Below are positions 1-8,959 of a stretch of 64,000 nt of DNA, in pieces (positions within the stretch are counted from its first letter, which is position 1; each line of letters begins with the position of its first letter). Position numbers and translations under genes: made by a program. Below the pieces are notes generated by a model. It worked only from the letters and a program-made list of their open reading frames with translations. It made no database searches and was not told the origin of the DNA. Location: NCBI GenBank assembly GCA_011109175.1, contig RDEW01000011.1, forward strand, positions 568,374 to 632,373, given 5' to 3'. This stretch comes from Dicyema japonicum. Its lineage: Eukaryota; Dicyemida; Rhombozoa; Dicyemidae.

Positions 1-763
1 ATTAAAATTAATTAAAATTTTGATAAAAAATATATTCAGTTTATAAATTTGGGCGACATTGAGTGCACATGTCCTTGAATAAGAACTGTCTATTCTGAAG
101 AGGAACAAAAAATTATTAGTGAATTATTCATGAATAGGGTAAACAACAGATAAGAGATCTCAATTTGAAAGTCATCCGGTTTTTAATTTCCTTTTGAGAG
201 TGACATCGACAACTGGGAGTTCTCAAACTTTTGGATACCCAAATAAACCATTGTGATATTTGCCTTTACTTCATTCTTTGATTCTCTTTTTTCTTCGAAT
301 TGCTGTTATGATCATTTGAACAATCAATCTACCTATTCTGAATTCTAAGATGTCCCATGTTAGACAGCTCCTACATGACCAAATCAGGTTCTAGGAAAAT
401 TCATCTCCGGTAGATTCAAGAGACCAGATGGGCAGGTCCCCAAGATAGAAGAAATCAAAAAGTTAAATTGTCTAAAAAAGTGTTAAATTAAAATTTTTTA
501 AATACTAATCCATGATATTGATTACGTTGGTAGGTCTACTGGTTAAAGTAAAAAAATAATCTAAAAATCAATAAGGAAACAAAAATTTAATGTAAAATCA
601 TGATGTTGGTAGAAGATATAGAGTCGGCTCAGGTTGTGACTTACACTTAAAACTTCATCTCTTTATTCTGCGCATATCCGAAAATAGGTTGTTAAATATT
701 AAAGTTGCCACTGTTAAAAACAGAACACGTAATAATTTGTATAAGGATATTGGATACACAGCT
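1..763. other. AT-rich intergenic sequence, no gene seen
   Basis: No reading frame resembling a known protein is visible on either strand, and no exon chain could be built with short introns. The composition is AT-rich with homopolymer runs, typical of the spacer DNA elsewhere in this window. Confidence 0.6.
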
Positions 764-1214
764 GACGAAGGACCTCACTCGTTAAGAATATTGCTATCAC
801 TTTGAATCGCTCTTGAGGAGTGACGACGAACAAATATTTTTATTAATAAATTACGGATATCATTATCAGTAATAATGAATTAATAATACAGACGGGAGTA
901 AATCACTGTTCGAGAACTGTTTTTTTTAAAGCCTTTTCACGAGAGCCATAATATTTATAGCTCCGCATAGGCAGGACACACACTTTATNGACGAAGGACC
1001 TCACTCGTTAGGAATATTGCTATCACTTTGAATCGCTTTTCAGGAGTGACGACGAACAAATATTTTTATTAATAAATTACGGATATCATTATCAGTAATA
1101 ATGAATTAATAATACAGACGGAAGTAAATCACCCTTTGAGAACTGTTTTTTAAAGCCTTTTCACGAGAGCCATAATATCTATAGATCCGCATAGGCAGGA
1201 CACACACTTTATTT
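764..1214. repeat. Near-identical direct duplication around a single N (probable assembly artefact)
   Basis: Bases 764-988 and 990-1214 are nearly identical at an offset of 226 and are separated by one N at 989. Each half carries an AT-rich stretch followed by the 3'-end segment of SINE-A. The same arrangement (N plus duplicated flanks) recurs at 6553 and 8111. The simplest reading is that two overlapping contigs were joined with a one-base gap, not a biological tandem repeat. Confidence 0.8.
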
Positions 1215-1429
1215 AAGCAAAGAACAGTTAATTTTAACTAATCGTAGAACCAATGAATGATCTTCATTTCTTTTTTTCTTTTTCTTGTGTGAGTGTCCTT
1301 TCTAGACAATCTAGTTCCGCAGTGAGTATCCACTGATGACGGCGTCACTCGTCAAACCCTTTCTGCATCGTAGATGCGTGGAACCTTCCACCAGGTTAAC
1401 AGCAGCGAGAATCGAACCCGTAACCTAAT
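1153..1429 (-). mobile_element. tRNA-derived SINE (SINE-A), copy truncated inside its tRNA-like head
   Basis: Read on the minus strand, the element runs from a tRNA-like head, through a conserved body containing GACGGCGTCACTCGTCAAAC (plus-strand form), to the tail GGCTCTCGTGAAAAGGCTTT. It matches the copies at 4739-5048, 12822-13116 and 58220-58530 over nearly their whole length. The box-B-like GGTTCGATTC is present, but the box A region is missing, so the copy is truncated at its 5' end. No target duplication could be found. A tail-only piece of the same family lies at about 929-988 in the duplicated flank. Confidence 0.75.
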
Positions 1430-2023
1430 AAATATTTTTGTCAAATAAATTACGTCTACTCCGAGGGAACTCGTTCGCGATCCACGCAGCCGGCTTCCTC
1501 AACTAACATTTGTTTCTTTGTTAAATTTATAATAAAAAAACAAAAAAACAAAATAAATTACGTAAATTAACGATTTATTATTTAAAAAGTAAAATTATAC
1601 AAAATTTAACACTTATAAATTGCCTCATAATCCGACAAATTCTAGAATCCCTACATTCTTAAAAGTCACCATAATAGTGGATTCTAAATGTTTTACTGTA
1701 TTTTGCTGCATTTATAGTTTATTTTATCCACTACAGTTTTCAATTTTATTATCGATTACCTTCGTAAAAATTCCCGCCATAAAACATAAATTTATACGTT
1801 TTTAAGATATAATTTCGATTAAATAATTAAAATCCAATTGATAGTTTAATAGTGCAAAACACGTATTACCATAATGAGGCCACATATTTATTAAAAACCA
1901 CAAAATTTAAATTTTAACAAAATAAATAATGATGAATAAAATAACATTTTAATTATTTAAATTAAAAAGTCATTTTAATTTAAATAAAAAATAAAATTTT
2001 ATTTATATCAATCGAAAAACAAA
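1430..2023. other. AT-rich spacer upstream of the calpain gene
   Basis: About 600 bp of AT-rich DNA. A 30-40 bp patch near 1462-1505 resembles, inverted, a patch near 7548-7595 (both pair an ACTCCGAGGGAA-like string with a GATCCACGCAGCC-like string), so it belongs to a dispersed repeat. The short frame at 1620-1805 has no recognisable content. The calpain promoter must lie here, but no TATA box can be singled out in such AT-rich sequence. Confidence 0.5.
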
Positions 2024-4503
2024 ATGTTTAGAAGAAATCAAAGCACTTTTAAAGGCCCAGTAAAGTCAAATCGAAGAAAGACAAATAGAACAGACAAAAG
2101 AAGGGCAAATTATAGTGAATTTACTACAGAATATTGGCCCTTAAATGAAAGAGATAGAACATTTAATCGAATCCAGGAATATTGCATTAAAAATAAGTGT
2201 ATTTTTGTGGACAAAGAATTTCCTGCTGGTCCAAATGTTCTGGGATCCTTGAATTCCCGTAGAATAATCTGGCAGCGACCTCAAGTATAGAAATTTATAA
2301 AATCAAGAACTTTTGTCCAAATCCAGAATTTTTTGTTGACGGAGTGTCCCGTTTTGATGTGATCCAAGGTGCTATAGGTTGCATGTGTTCAATCACGTGT
2401 AGGAGATTGCTGGCTGTTGGCAGCGATTGAGTCCCTCTCACAGAACCAATTGCTCTTTAACCAAGTGGTCCCCGAAGATCAGGATTACCATAACGGTTAC
2501 TGTGGAGCATTTTGCTTCAATTTTTGGCGATATGGAGAGTTTTATTGGTGATTACTTTAAAGTTGGATTGAGATTGTGGTCGACGATTACTTGCCAACGG
2601 TCAATTCTAAGCTTGTTTTCATGCAGAGTAAGTCCTTGAATGAGTTCTGGTCAGCCCTCTTAGAGAAGGCCTACGCTAAGTAATAATATGGTTATGTGAG
2701 ATTAATGGGAGGTTATGATTTGCTGGTGGGGGGCAATACAATAGAAGCCATGACTGATATGACAGGGGGAATAAGCGAAAATATTCTAATAAATTCCGTA
2801 GGACCTGATTTCTTTCAATTTTTAATGATTTCAATGGAAAGAGGCTCACTTTGTGGGTGTGCCGTGGACCCCGTAAATATCATTATAAACGTAGAATGTC
2901 TACAATTATATGGAAGAAAAACTACCTTGTGGACTCATGGTATCCCATGCTTACTGCATAACGGGTGTTAAAATGGTTGGAGAAGCATTGATTCTTAGTT
3001 GACCACAAAGATTGGGACTACAGTCTTATTGATTAGGATTATGAATCCTTGGGGGGCGGTAGAATGGAAAGGAAATTGGAGTGACAACTCAAACACCTGG
3101 AATATGATCTCCCCGGCTGAGAAGGCAAAACATGGCATAGAATTCGCAGAGGACGGAGAATTCTGGTGGGAGTCTTTGCGAATCCTAGGATGGCCTATGA
3201 TGACTGGCGAATGCAATTCAGCAGAGTTCAAATTTGTCATTTAGGGCCGGATTCCATCAGTGAGGAAGATTCAGCGACAATTTCACGGAAAACGTGGAAT
3301 GCTGTAATCGAGCACAAGTCCTGGATAAGACGAATAAATGCAGGAGGGTGCAGAAACTATCCAAGTTAGTGACGTTGCAAAATCACAGACACGTTTTGGA
3401 CAAATCCCCAATATTATGTGACCCTAACGGAGCCGGATGACTCAAGTGTGAACTACAGCACTCTCATAGTGTCTCTGATTCAAAAACATGACAGAAAAAC
3501 CTCATCCTCGCTTCTAAATATAGGCTACTCTATTTATAAGGTATATAATAAGTTCATTGGTAGATTCCAGAGAATATGGTAGATCAAATTATTCCAAGGG
3601 AGTTTTTCATGAAGACAAGTTCAGTGGCAAACACTACATTTGTGAACAGACGAGAAATATCTGGCCGACATAAACTAGAAATAGGACATTATGTTATAAT
3701 TCCGTCAACATTTGAACCCTATTTAAGTGGAAAATTTGTTTTGAGAGTATTTTCCGTGAAGAAGACTTCTCATAGGTGAGGATGTGACTAAAATTGCAGG
3801 GAATTGGATGTTAACACGAGGATAAAACCAACAGTAATTTATTCCAGCATATTTAGATCAAAATATCGAAAACTAGAGAACTAAGTCGCAGTAATGCTTT
3901 GAAAAATGCATTTATGTCCTTTGCCGGTCCCGACGAAGTGGTCGACTCTTTTGAGCTGCAAAAAATCATAAATCTGTTGTTTAAGGATATCAACAGATGT
4001 GAGATCAGTTTGGAGGCGTCTCGTTCCATAATCGCCAGCAGTGATGTAGGACTTTTAAATAATCCCAGGATAACGGTAACGGAAGTCTGGAATTTGAAGA
4101 ATTCCTGAAAATGTGGAACTATATATCGGAATGGCGGGTATTTGTAATTTTTACTTCAGGCAATATTCTGCAAATATGACGTCGATGGGAGTAATTCACT
4201 TGACAGCTGCGAATTCCGTATTGCTTTGAGAACAGCGGGTTGTCGTTGGATTTAATGTTAGGATTTGATTTGAGCAATGTATTAATACACAATATTATAA
4301 TTCGGTACAGCAAACGTGATGGAAAGATTGATTTTAGTGATTTTATACTTTGCATGTGCAGATTAGCCAGACTTAATGGTTGTTTTATAATTCATTTTAG
4401 ATTTGTTTGACAAATTTCATAAAGACGGGATTCCTAACTTCACCATTGACGATGTAATGATTTTTATTTACTGCAGTTTTTGGCCATCTGCACTTCATTC
4501 TAA
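2024..4503 (+). CDS. Calpain (calcium-dependent cysteine protease), complete, 16 ultrashort introns
   Basis: Cytosolic calcium-activated cysteine protease of the classical type. Removing 16 GT-AG introns of 21-26 nt gives one frame of 703 codons (702 aa), close to vertebrate calpains 1 and 2. Introns: 2285-2307, 2378-2402, 2539-2562, 2680-2700, 2873-2894, 2998-3023, 3166-3188, 3365-3388, 3541-3563, 3776-3799, 3834-3856, 4046-4068, 4138-4159, 4239-4261, 4379-4400, 4454-4476. The full catalytic triad is present: Cys in GDCWLLAA (codon 2408-2410, about residue 113), His in SHAYCITG (2946-2948), Asn in RIMNPWG (3044-3046). Domain III follows ([17 protein letters not shown]), then a penta-EF-hand domain with two canonical loops ([24 protein letters not shown]) and degenerate ones. 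The start is the first ATG of the frame, after stop-rich AT sequence. Nothing suggests decay. Which calpain paralogue it represents cannot be said. Confidence 0.95.
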
Positions 4504-4624
4504 TCTACTAAAACTATTTGTTATTGATAAACTTATTAAAACTAATTTTTATGATAACCAAAAATCGCCTAGTGAGTATAGGCTGCTTTATGTTCGTGAA
4601 TTAGGTCAGAAAATTTGTAGATAA

Positions 4625-5113
4625 AACGGGATCTTGACTACTAATCAACTTGGTGCTCTGATCGAACACCAAAGAGCAAAGGAAAAGCACTTTTTACCAA
4701 GTGCTTTAACTACCAATATGGCAATGAGCATAGTCTTTTTTTAATAGCCTTTTCACGAGAGCCATAATATATATAGCTCCGCATAGGCAGGAAACACATT
4801 TTATAAAGAACAGTTAATTTTAGCTAATGGTAGAACCAAGGAATCTTCACTTCTTTTTTTCTTTTTCTTGTGTGTGGGTCCTTTCTAGACAATCCAGTTC
4901 CGCAGTGAGTATCCACTGATGACGGCGTCACTCGTCAAACCCTTTTAGCATCGTAGATGTCGTGGAACCTTCCACCAAGTGAACAGCGAGAATCGAACAC
5001 GTAACATAAGTCACTTTAGCCCGACACCTAACCACTATGCCACCCGGCTGAGCATAGTCTTTATAGGTAGATATGAAAAAAAGCCTTTGACTAAATTGAT
5101 CGTGAATGCCTGA
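4625..5113 (+). pseudogene. Short open frame split by a SINE-A insertion
   Basis: If the SINE-A copy at 4739-5048 and one copy of its 14-bp target duplication are removed, codons from 4625 run in frame through the insertion point to a TGA at 5111-5113 (54 codons). The peptide begins NGILTTNQLGAL and continues past the junction as SIVFIGRYEKKPLT. It has ordinary protein-like composition but no homology I recognise and no ATG before residue 33. It may be a last exon of an unknown gene, broken by the SINE, or chance coding in spacer DNA. The frame immediately before it (ending TAA 4622-4624) is also open for some 70 codons. Confidence 0.3.
4739..5048 (-). mobile_element. SINE-A, full-length tRNA-derived copy with 14-bp target duplication
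   Basis: The element is flanked by TGAGCATAGTCTTT at 4725-4738 and 5049-5062. On the minus strand it starts AGCCGGGTGGCATAGTGGTT (box-A-like), has a box-B-like region (GTTCGATTC), then the SINE-A body, and ends with GGCTCTCGTGAAAAGGCTAT followed by a T-rich tail. The tRNA-like head and flanking duplication are what is expected of a Pol III retroposon moved by a LINE. The body is well conserved relative to 58220-58530. It lies 235 bp downstream of the calpain stop codon. Confidence 0.88.
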
Positions 5114-5259
5114 GTCCTTGTTTCGAATAAGACAAAAAACATGGTTGAGGGGATAAAAAAAAAGAATGCTGAATTTGCAAAACAAGTATAAATGTGAGGA
5201 ATATTATTCCGAGTATTAAATTAGCATGCAATTTCCATGCTTAATATGTTAGGATGAAG

Positions 5260-6115
5260 AGTACGCTGAGATGGATATGTCTTGAAAGAGACTCATGTGC
5301 ACGTTAGGTGGCAAACATAGACTGACTGTGCATACCTAGGTTCATGCTAGGTCGCGGTCTACGTAATTTAGTCGGCATGAGTGAGAGGTTTTTGTTTGGT
5401 ATGCTGCTTAAATTTGAGTCTGAACCATCAAATACTTGAAGGGAATAGGGCTGAAGCAGCAACATCTTAGTTTTCGAGGAGACTAAACAAACCCACTTAA
5501 GTACTATTCTCAAATATCTAGCCTCTAATTATGACCTTAGCCAAAGACCCTTAATATGAAGGAATTGGTACAAAGTGATACCTTAATTAAATAGACCAGC
5601 GTAAAATACATTCATAGTCGTCTCTTCTTTAAAAACCCTCACGTGGAAGTGAATGCATCTTTATCCAGCATGGAAGTCCTCGGCTGGAGGCGCTTATGAC
5701 CTCGCTGCAAGACATATGGGGCGGTGTTCATATTGTAATTAAAAAACGAAAATTGTGGAACATTTAGCCACTAAGTGTGCCAGTATGCCAAACCACGATT
5801 ACGTGCGGTGGCATAATTAGGTTGTGAGATCTATCCGCCTACTTTTATGCAACAAGTATGGGATATCATATTCTATAGAAGATTATGGGTCCATAAAGTG
5901 CAGTCTATTGCTGAGAATGCAAAAGTTTTAATAATGATGGACGCAGTAGTCAAAACCTTAGTTGTTGTACATCAAAATAAGCCAGATATTGTATTTTATG
6001 ATAAATTATCGGGGGACATAACTATCATAGAAGCGGATATTACTAACCATGAACGCTTGCAAATATCGGAGGTGAAGAAGCGGAAGTACGTTCTTCTCGC
6101 AAAAGAATTGTAGAT
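5260..6115 (+). mobile_element. Relic of a LINE with a restriction-like endonuclease domain (R2/R4 type)
   Basis: The end (about 5847-6113) encodes an 88-residue frame with the C-terminal signature of R2-like LINE proteins: KPDIVFYDK, a short spacer, TIIEADITN, then a Lys/Glu-rich helix ending KYVLLAKEL. This matches the PD...(D/E)xK-style endonuclease core of site-specific LINEs. Upstream (5690-5846), pieces such as VEHLA and NHDYVRWHN occur with frameshifts and stops. The rest of the RT is unrecognisable. Nonfunctional. Confidence 0.65.
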
Positions 6116-6214
6116 AATGCATTGGTTCAAAGTCAATGTTGTTTTTTTATATGATGTGATTGTAGCTAGAAGTGGATAAAACGAAGGCATCAATAGAAAC
6201 CCTTCTGTACAGTA

Positions 6215-7260
6215 GTTCCCAACCTTTTTGGTCTGCAGGCCAAATCAATAATTAATGATTGTTTTGTGGACCGCAAAAAATTAAAAAAAATCAAACTTTA
6301 TTAACTAAAATTAATGTGAGAATTGAATCTGCTTTCCTTCTACTATTCTTTCAAAACAGGAACTCAGTTTTGATGACGACGTTAGTAAGAGTTGCATAAG
6401 ATGTTCATCAGTTAATTGGTTGCGAAATTTGGTTTTGATCCGTGTGAGTCTGCTGAACAGAGTTTCACAAACATACGTTGATCCAAATACAGACGCATTT
6501 TTATACGCATTCGTAACCAAGTTAGGGGTTTTAAATTTAAAATTCTACTCCANAAAAAAAAATCAAACTTCATTAACTAAAATTAATGTGAGAATTGAAT
6601 CTGCTTTCCTTCTACTATTCTTTCAAAACAGGGACTCAGTTTTGATGACGACGTAGTAAGAGTTGCATAAGATGTTCATCAGTTAATTGGTTGCGAAATT
6701 TGGTTTTGATTCGTGTGAGTCTGCTGAACAGAATTTCATAAACATACGTTGATCCAAATACAGACGCATTTTTATACGCATTCGTAACCAAGTTGGGGGT
6801 TTTAAATTTAAAATTCTACTCCAGAATTCTAATATTTGACTTTTCTTAAATATTGTGGTTAGCTCTATATCCGACTGCGTTTCAATGAGCTCCATTTGAA
6901 ATTCGTCTGGAGCCGTTGTAGGATCTATTTCTATAGGAGTAGAAAATAATTTCATTATTGGCAAGGCATCCTTGAAATAATTAAAACTTATTTCAAATTC
7001 TTCAATTAGATCGCAAATAACGAGTATATTTCTGATACGAATTTTGATAACATGGGCTATTCGAACCGTGTCCATTCGTCTTTTTAAAATGGCCTCCAAT
7101 TATTTTTGTCAAGTTTAGCTAAGTTCATTAAAATAACGAGTATATTTCTGATACGAATTTTGATAACATGGGCTATTCGAACCGTGTCCATTCGTCTTTT
7201 TAAAATGGCCTCCAATTATTTTTGTCAAGTTTAGCTAAGTTCATTAAAAACATCACGAGA
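6215..7260 (-). mobile_element. hAT transposon relic (ZBED/FAM200-like transposase end), with assembly-duplicated segment
   Basis: The terminal repeat CAGTAGTTCCCAACCTTTTT at about 6215 is typical of hAT elements. Minus-strand frames encode the C-terminal dimerisation region: DPTTAPDEFQMELIETQ (6683-7099), then, in a shifted frame, FGSTYVCETLFSRL and LTDEHLMQLL (6311-6520). Bases about 6282-6552 and 6554-6823 are near-identical around an N at 6553, so the C-terminal part is probably a single copy duplicated by assembly. Frameshifts and the missing N-terminal half make it dead. No opposite terminal repeat or target duplication was found. Confidence 0.75.
7015..7246. repeat. Tandem direct duplication, period 116 bp
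   Basis: Bases 7015-7130 and 7131-7246 are essentially identical (both begin AAATAACGAGTATATTTCTG and end with GCTAAGTTCATTA). They include the beginning of the hAT-derived minus-strand frame. Unlike the three duplications in this window that carry an N, this one is seamless, so it may be a real tandem duplication or another unmerged overlap. Confidence 0.75.
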
Positions 7261-7924
7261 TTTGACCGAAACGACATCCTTAAATAAAAAAAAGTCATCT
7301 TTTTAAATCTTATAAAAATTGATTTTAATGGGTCCTGTGTTTAAGTGGAACATTTTACTAAGGTCCTCAACATCTTTAGGTAAAAAAAATCATTTTTAAA
7401 ATATTTTTATATAATTTTAGAATGAAAGATTTATTTTAAACAGGAGAAAAGGAAAATGATTATAAATGTTAATAGAATACATATTCTACTAAATTTTTTT
7501 TTTAAACAAAAAATTTTTTTTAACAATTAAACAAATGTCAGTTGAGGAAGCCTGCTACGTGGATTGCGAACGAATTCCCTCGGAGTATGGCTATTCCTAT
7601 CTTTTGTCTTAGCCATAATCAATCCTTTGTCTCTACTAAATTAAATATATATTCTGTCGGACCATATTAAGCAACATTTGTTCTACAAATCACAATATAT
7701 TCTCAGATAAAACGATATATTTAGTAATTCTAAGAATTTTTTCTCAATTTTGTAATTTTAATAATTTTATCATTATGTCTTCTTTTATCAATTTCTTTAC
7801 AAAATTTTTTGGCGTTTTGTTTAGTGTCCCAAATGTACTTCTAAAAACGTTTTCTCAGCCTTCAATGAAGTTATTTGTCCGGGGTAAGTCCTCATATAGA
7901 TGATCCAACTTATTCCAATAGTTA
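7247..7924. other. AT-rich spacer with a small dispersed-repeat patch
   Basis: No gene seen. Around 7548-7595 there is a patch (TGCTACGTGGATTGCGAACG, then ATTCCCTCGGAGT) that pairs in inverted orientation with 1462-1505. The remainder is poly-A/T-rich. Confidence 0.5.
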
Positions 7925-8297
7925 AATGGAAATCTTGGAATTAATCAATTTTCTTGATTTCCGATATAATTGATCAGGAAATATACGATCTGAGCACTTC
8001 CAACATGTGCTTTGTTCTTTCTTGTATTTTAAATTGTACAGATTTCTATCATGTTCTAAATTTCTATTTCCCTTTTTGTTAACGAGGAACGGGATTGAAA
8101 TTGAAATTTANAATGGAAATCTTGGAATTAATCAATTTTCTTGATTTCCGATATAATTGATCAAGAAATATACGATCTGAGCACTTCTAACATGTGCTTT
8201 GTCCTTTCTTGTATTTTAAATTGTACAGATTTCTATCATGTTCTAAATTTCTATTTCCCTTTTTGTTAACGAGGAACGGGATTGAAATTGAAATTTA
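7925..8297. repeat. 186-bp duplication around a single N (probable assembly artefact)
   Basis: Bases 7925-8110 and 8112-8297 have the same length and near-identical sequence and are separated by one N at 8111. Both begin AATGGAAATCTTGGAATTAA and end GAAATTGAAATTTA. This is the third instance in the window of an N bracketed by duplicate flanks. Confidence 0.8.
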
Positions 8298-8639
8298 TTT
8301 CCAAAGACCACAGTTAAAGACAAAAACAAAAAATCATGTGATTTCGGCGAATTCCAAAAGGGCTCTCAGCTTGGTCCGGTGGTCTCCCCTCGATCCAACA
8401 CAGGCATGCATGCAATAATGATTCAAGTTTTATTATAGTAAAGGAAATTAAGAGATAATACCTCATTAAGTTTAACTTTAATAAATATAATTAATTTTTA
8501 ATTCAAAGTCACTTGACCTGTCTCGAATGCTATCATCGATCTCTTCTCATTTCTCTTTTTACGACTTCTAGTTTCCCTTCGTTTAAGCCTCTTACAGGAT
8601 CGAGGAGTTAGTTTGGTTACCCTTTGTCTTTGGAAATAA
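8295..8639. mobile_element. Possible MITE bounded by a 14-bp inverted repeat
   Basis: TTATTTCCAAAGAC at 8295-8308 is perfectly inverted as GTCTTTGGAAATAA at 8626-8639, enclosing about 345 bp without coding potential. No unambiguous target duplication was found. A short inverted repeat in AT-rich DNA can arise by chance, so this is only a candidate. Confidence 0.3.
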
Positions 8640-8669
8640 TTTTAATTTAACATAAATCCGTATGATTAA

Positions 8670-8867
8670 TTAACTGTGGCAGTCTGCACCGCATGGTAAT
8701 TCCTTTTCCCAACAATAAGCGAAGCTCGATCTTTCGAACGAACGAAAATCAATCGTAGTGAAATCCCAATACGAACGAATCCATAATCCAGAGAGGAGCT
8801 CAACATATGTCATAACTAGAACATGGATACCAAAAATGTAAAAATTGACAAACAACAAATCAGTCAT
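8670..8867 (-). CDS. Small unknown open frame downstream of SREBP
   Basis: A 65-codon ATG-to-stop frame with a hydrophobic beginning (LLFVNFYIFGIHVLV) and a Cys-containing end (YCWEKELPCGADC). A 24-nt GT-AG intron (inside codons 17-24) could be removed without breaking the frame. It lies 92 bp past the SREBP stop on the same strand. No homology is recognised. It could be a small membrane protein or a chance frame. Confidence 0.25.
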   Translation of the reverse strand: MTDLLFVNFYIFGIHVLVMTYVELLSGLWIRSYWDFTTIDFRSFERSSFAYCWEKELPCGADCHS

Positions 8868-8959
8868 TTAATAACCACAAAATAAACCAAAAATCAAATT
8901 AAAATTAGTAATTAGTGAAAAATTCAAACATTAATCCACAGCCTACTATAGCTTGCGAT

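Noticed and set aside
3166..3369. Separate small genes among the fragments between 2024 and 4624
   Set aside because: All pieces join into a single calpain frame once 16 introns of 21-26 nt are removed.
7015..7246. CRISPR-like or satellite array
   Set aside because: Only two units of 116 bp exist with no spacer structure; the organism is eukaryotic.
8670..8867. Idea that this is a mitochondrial or electron-transport protein
   Set aside because: Only hydrophobicity supports it; no conserved motif is visible, so it is listed as an unknown frame.
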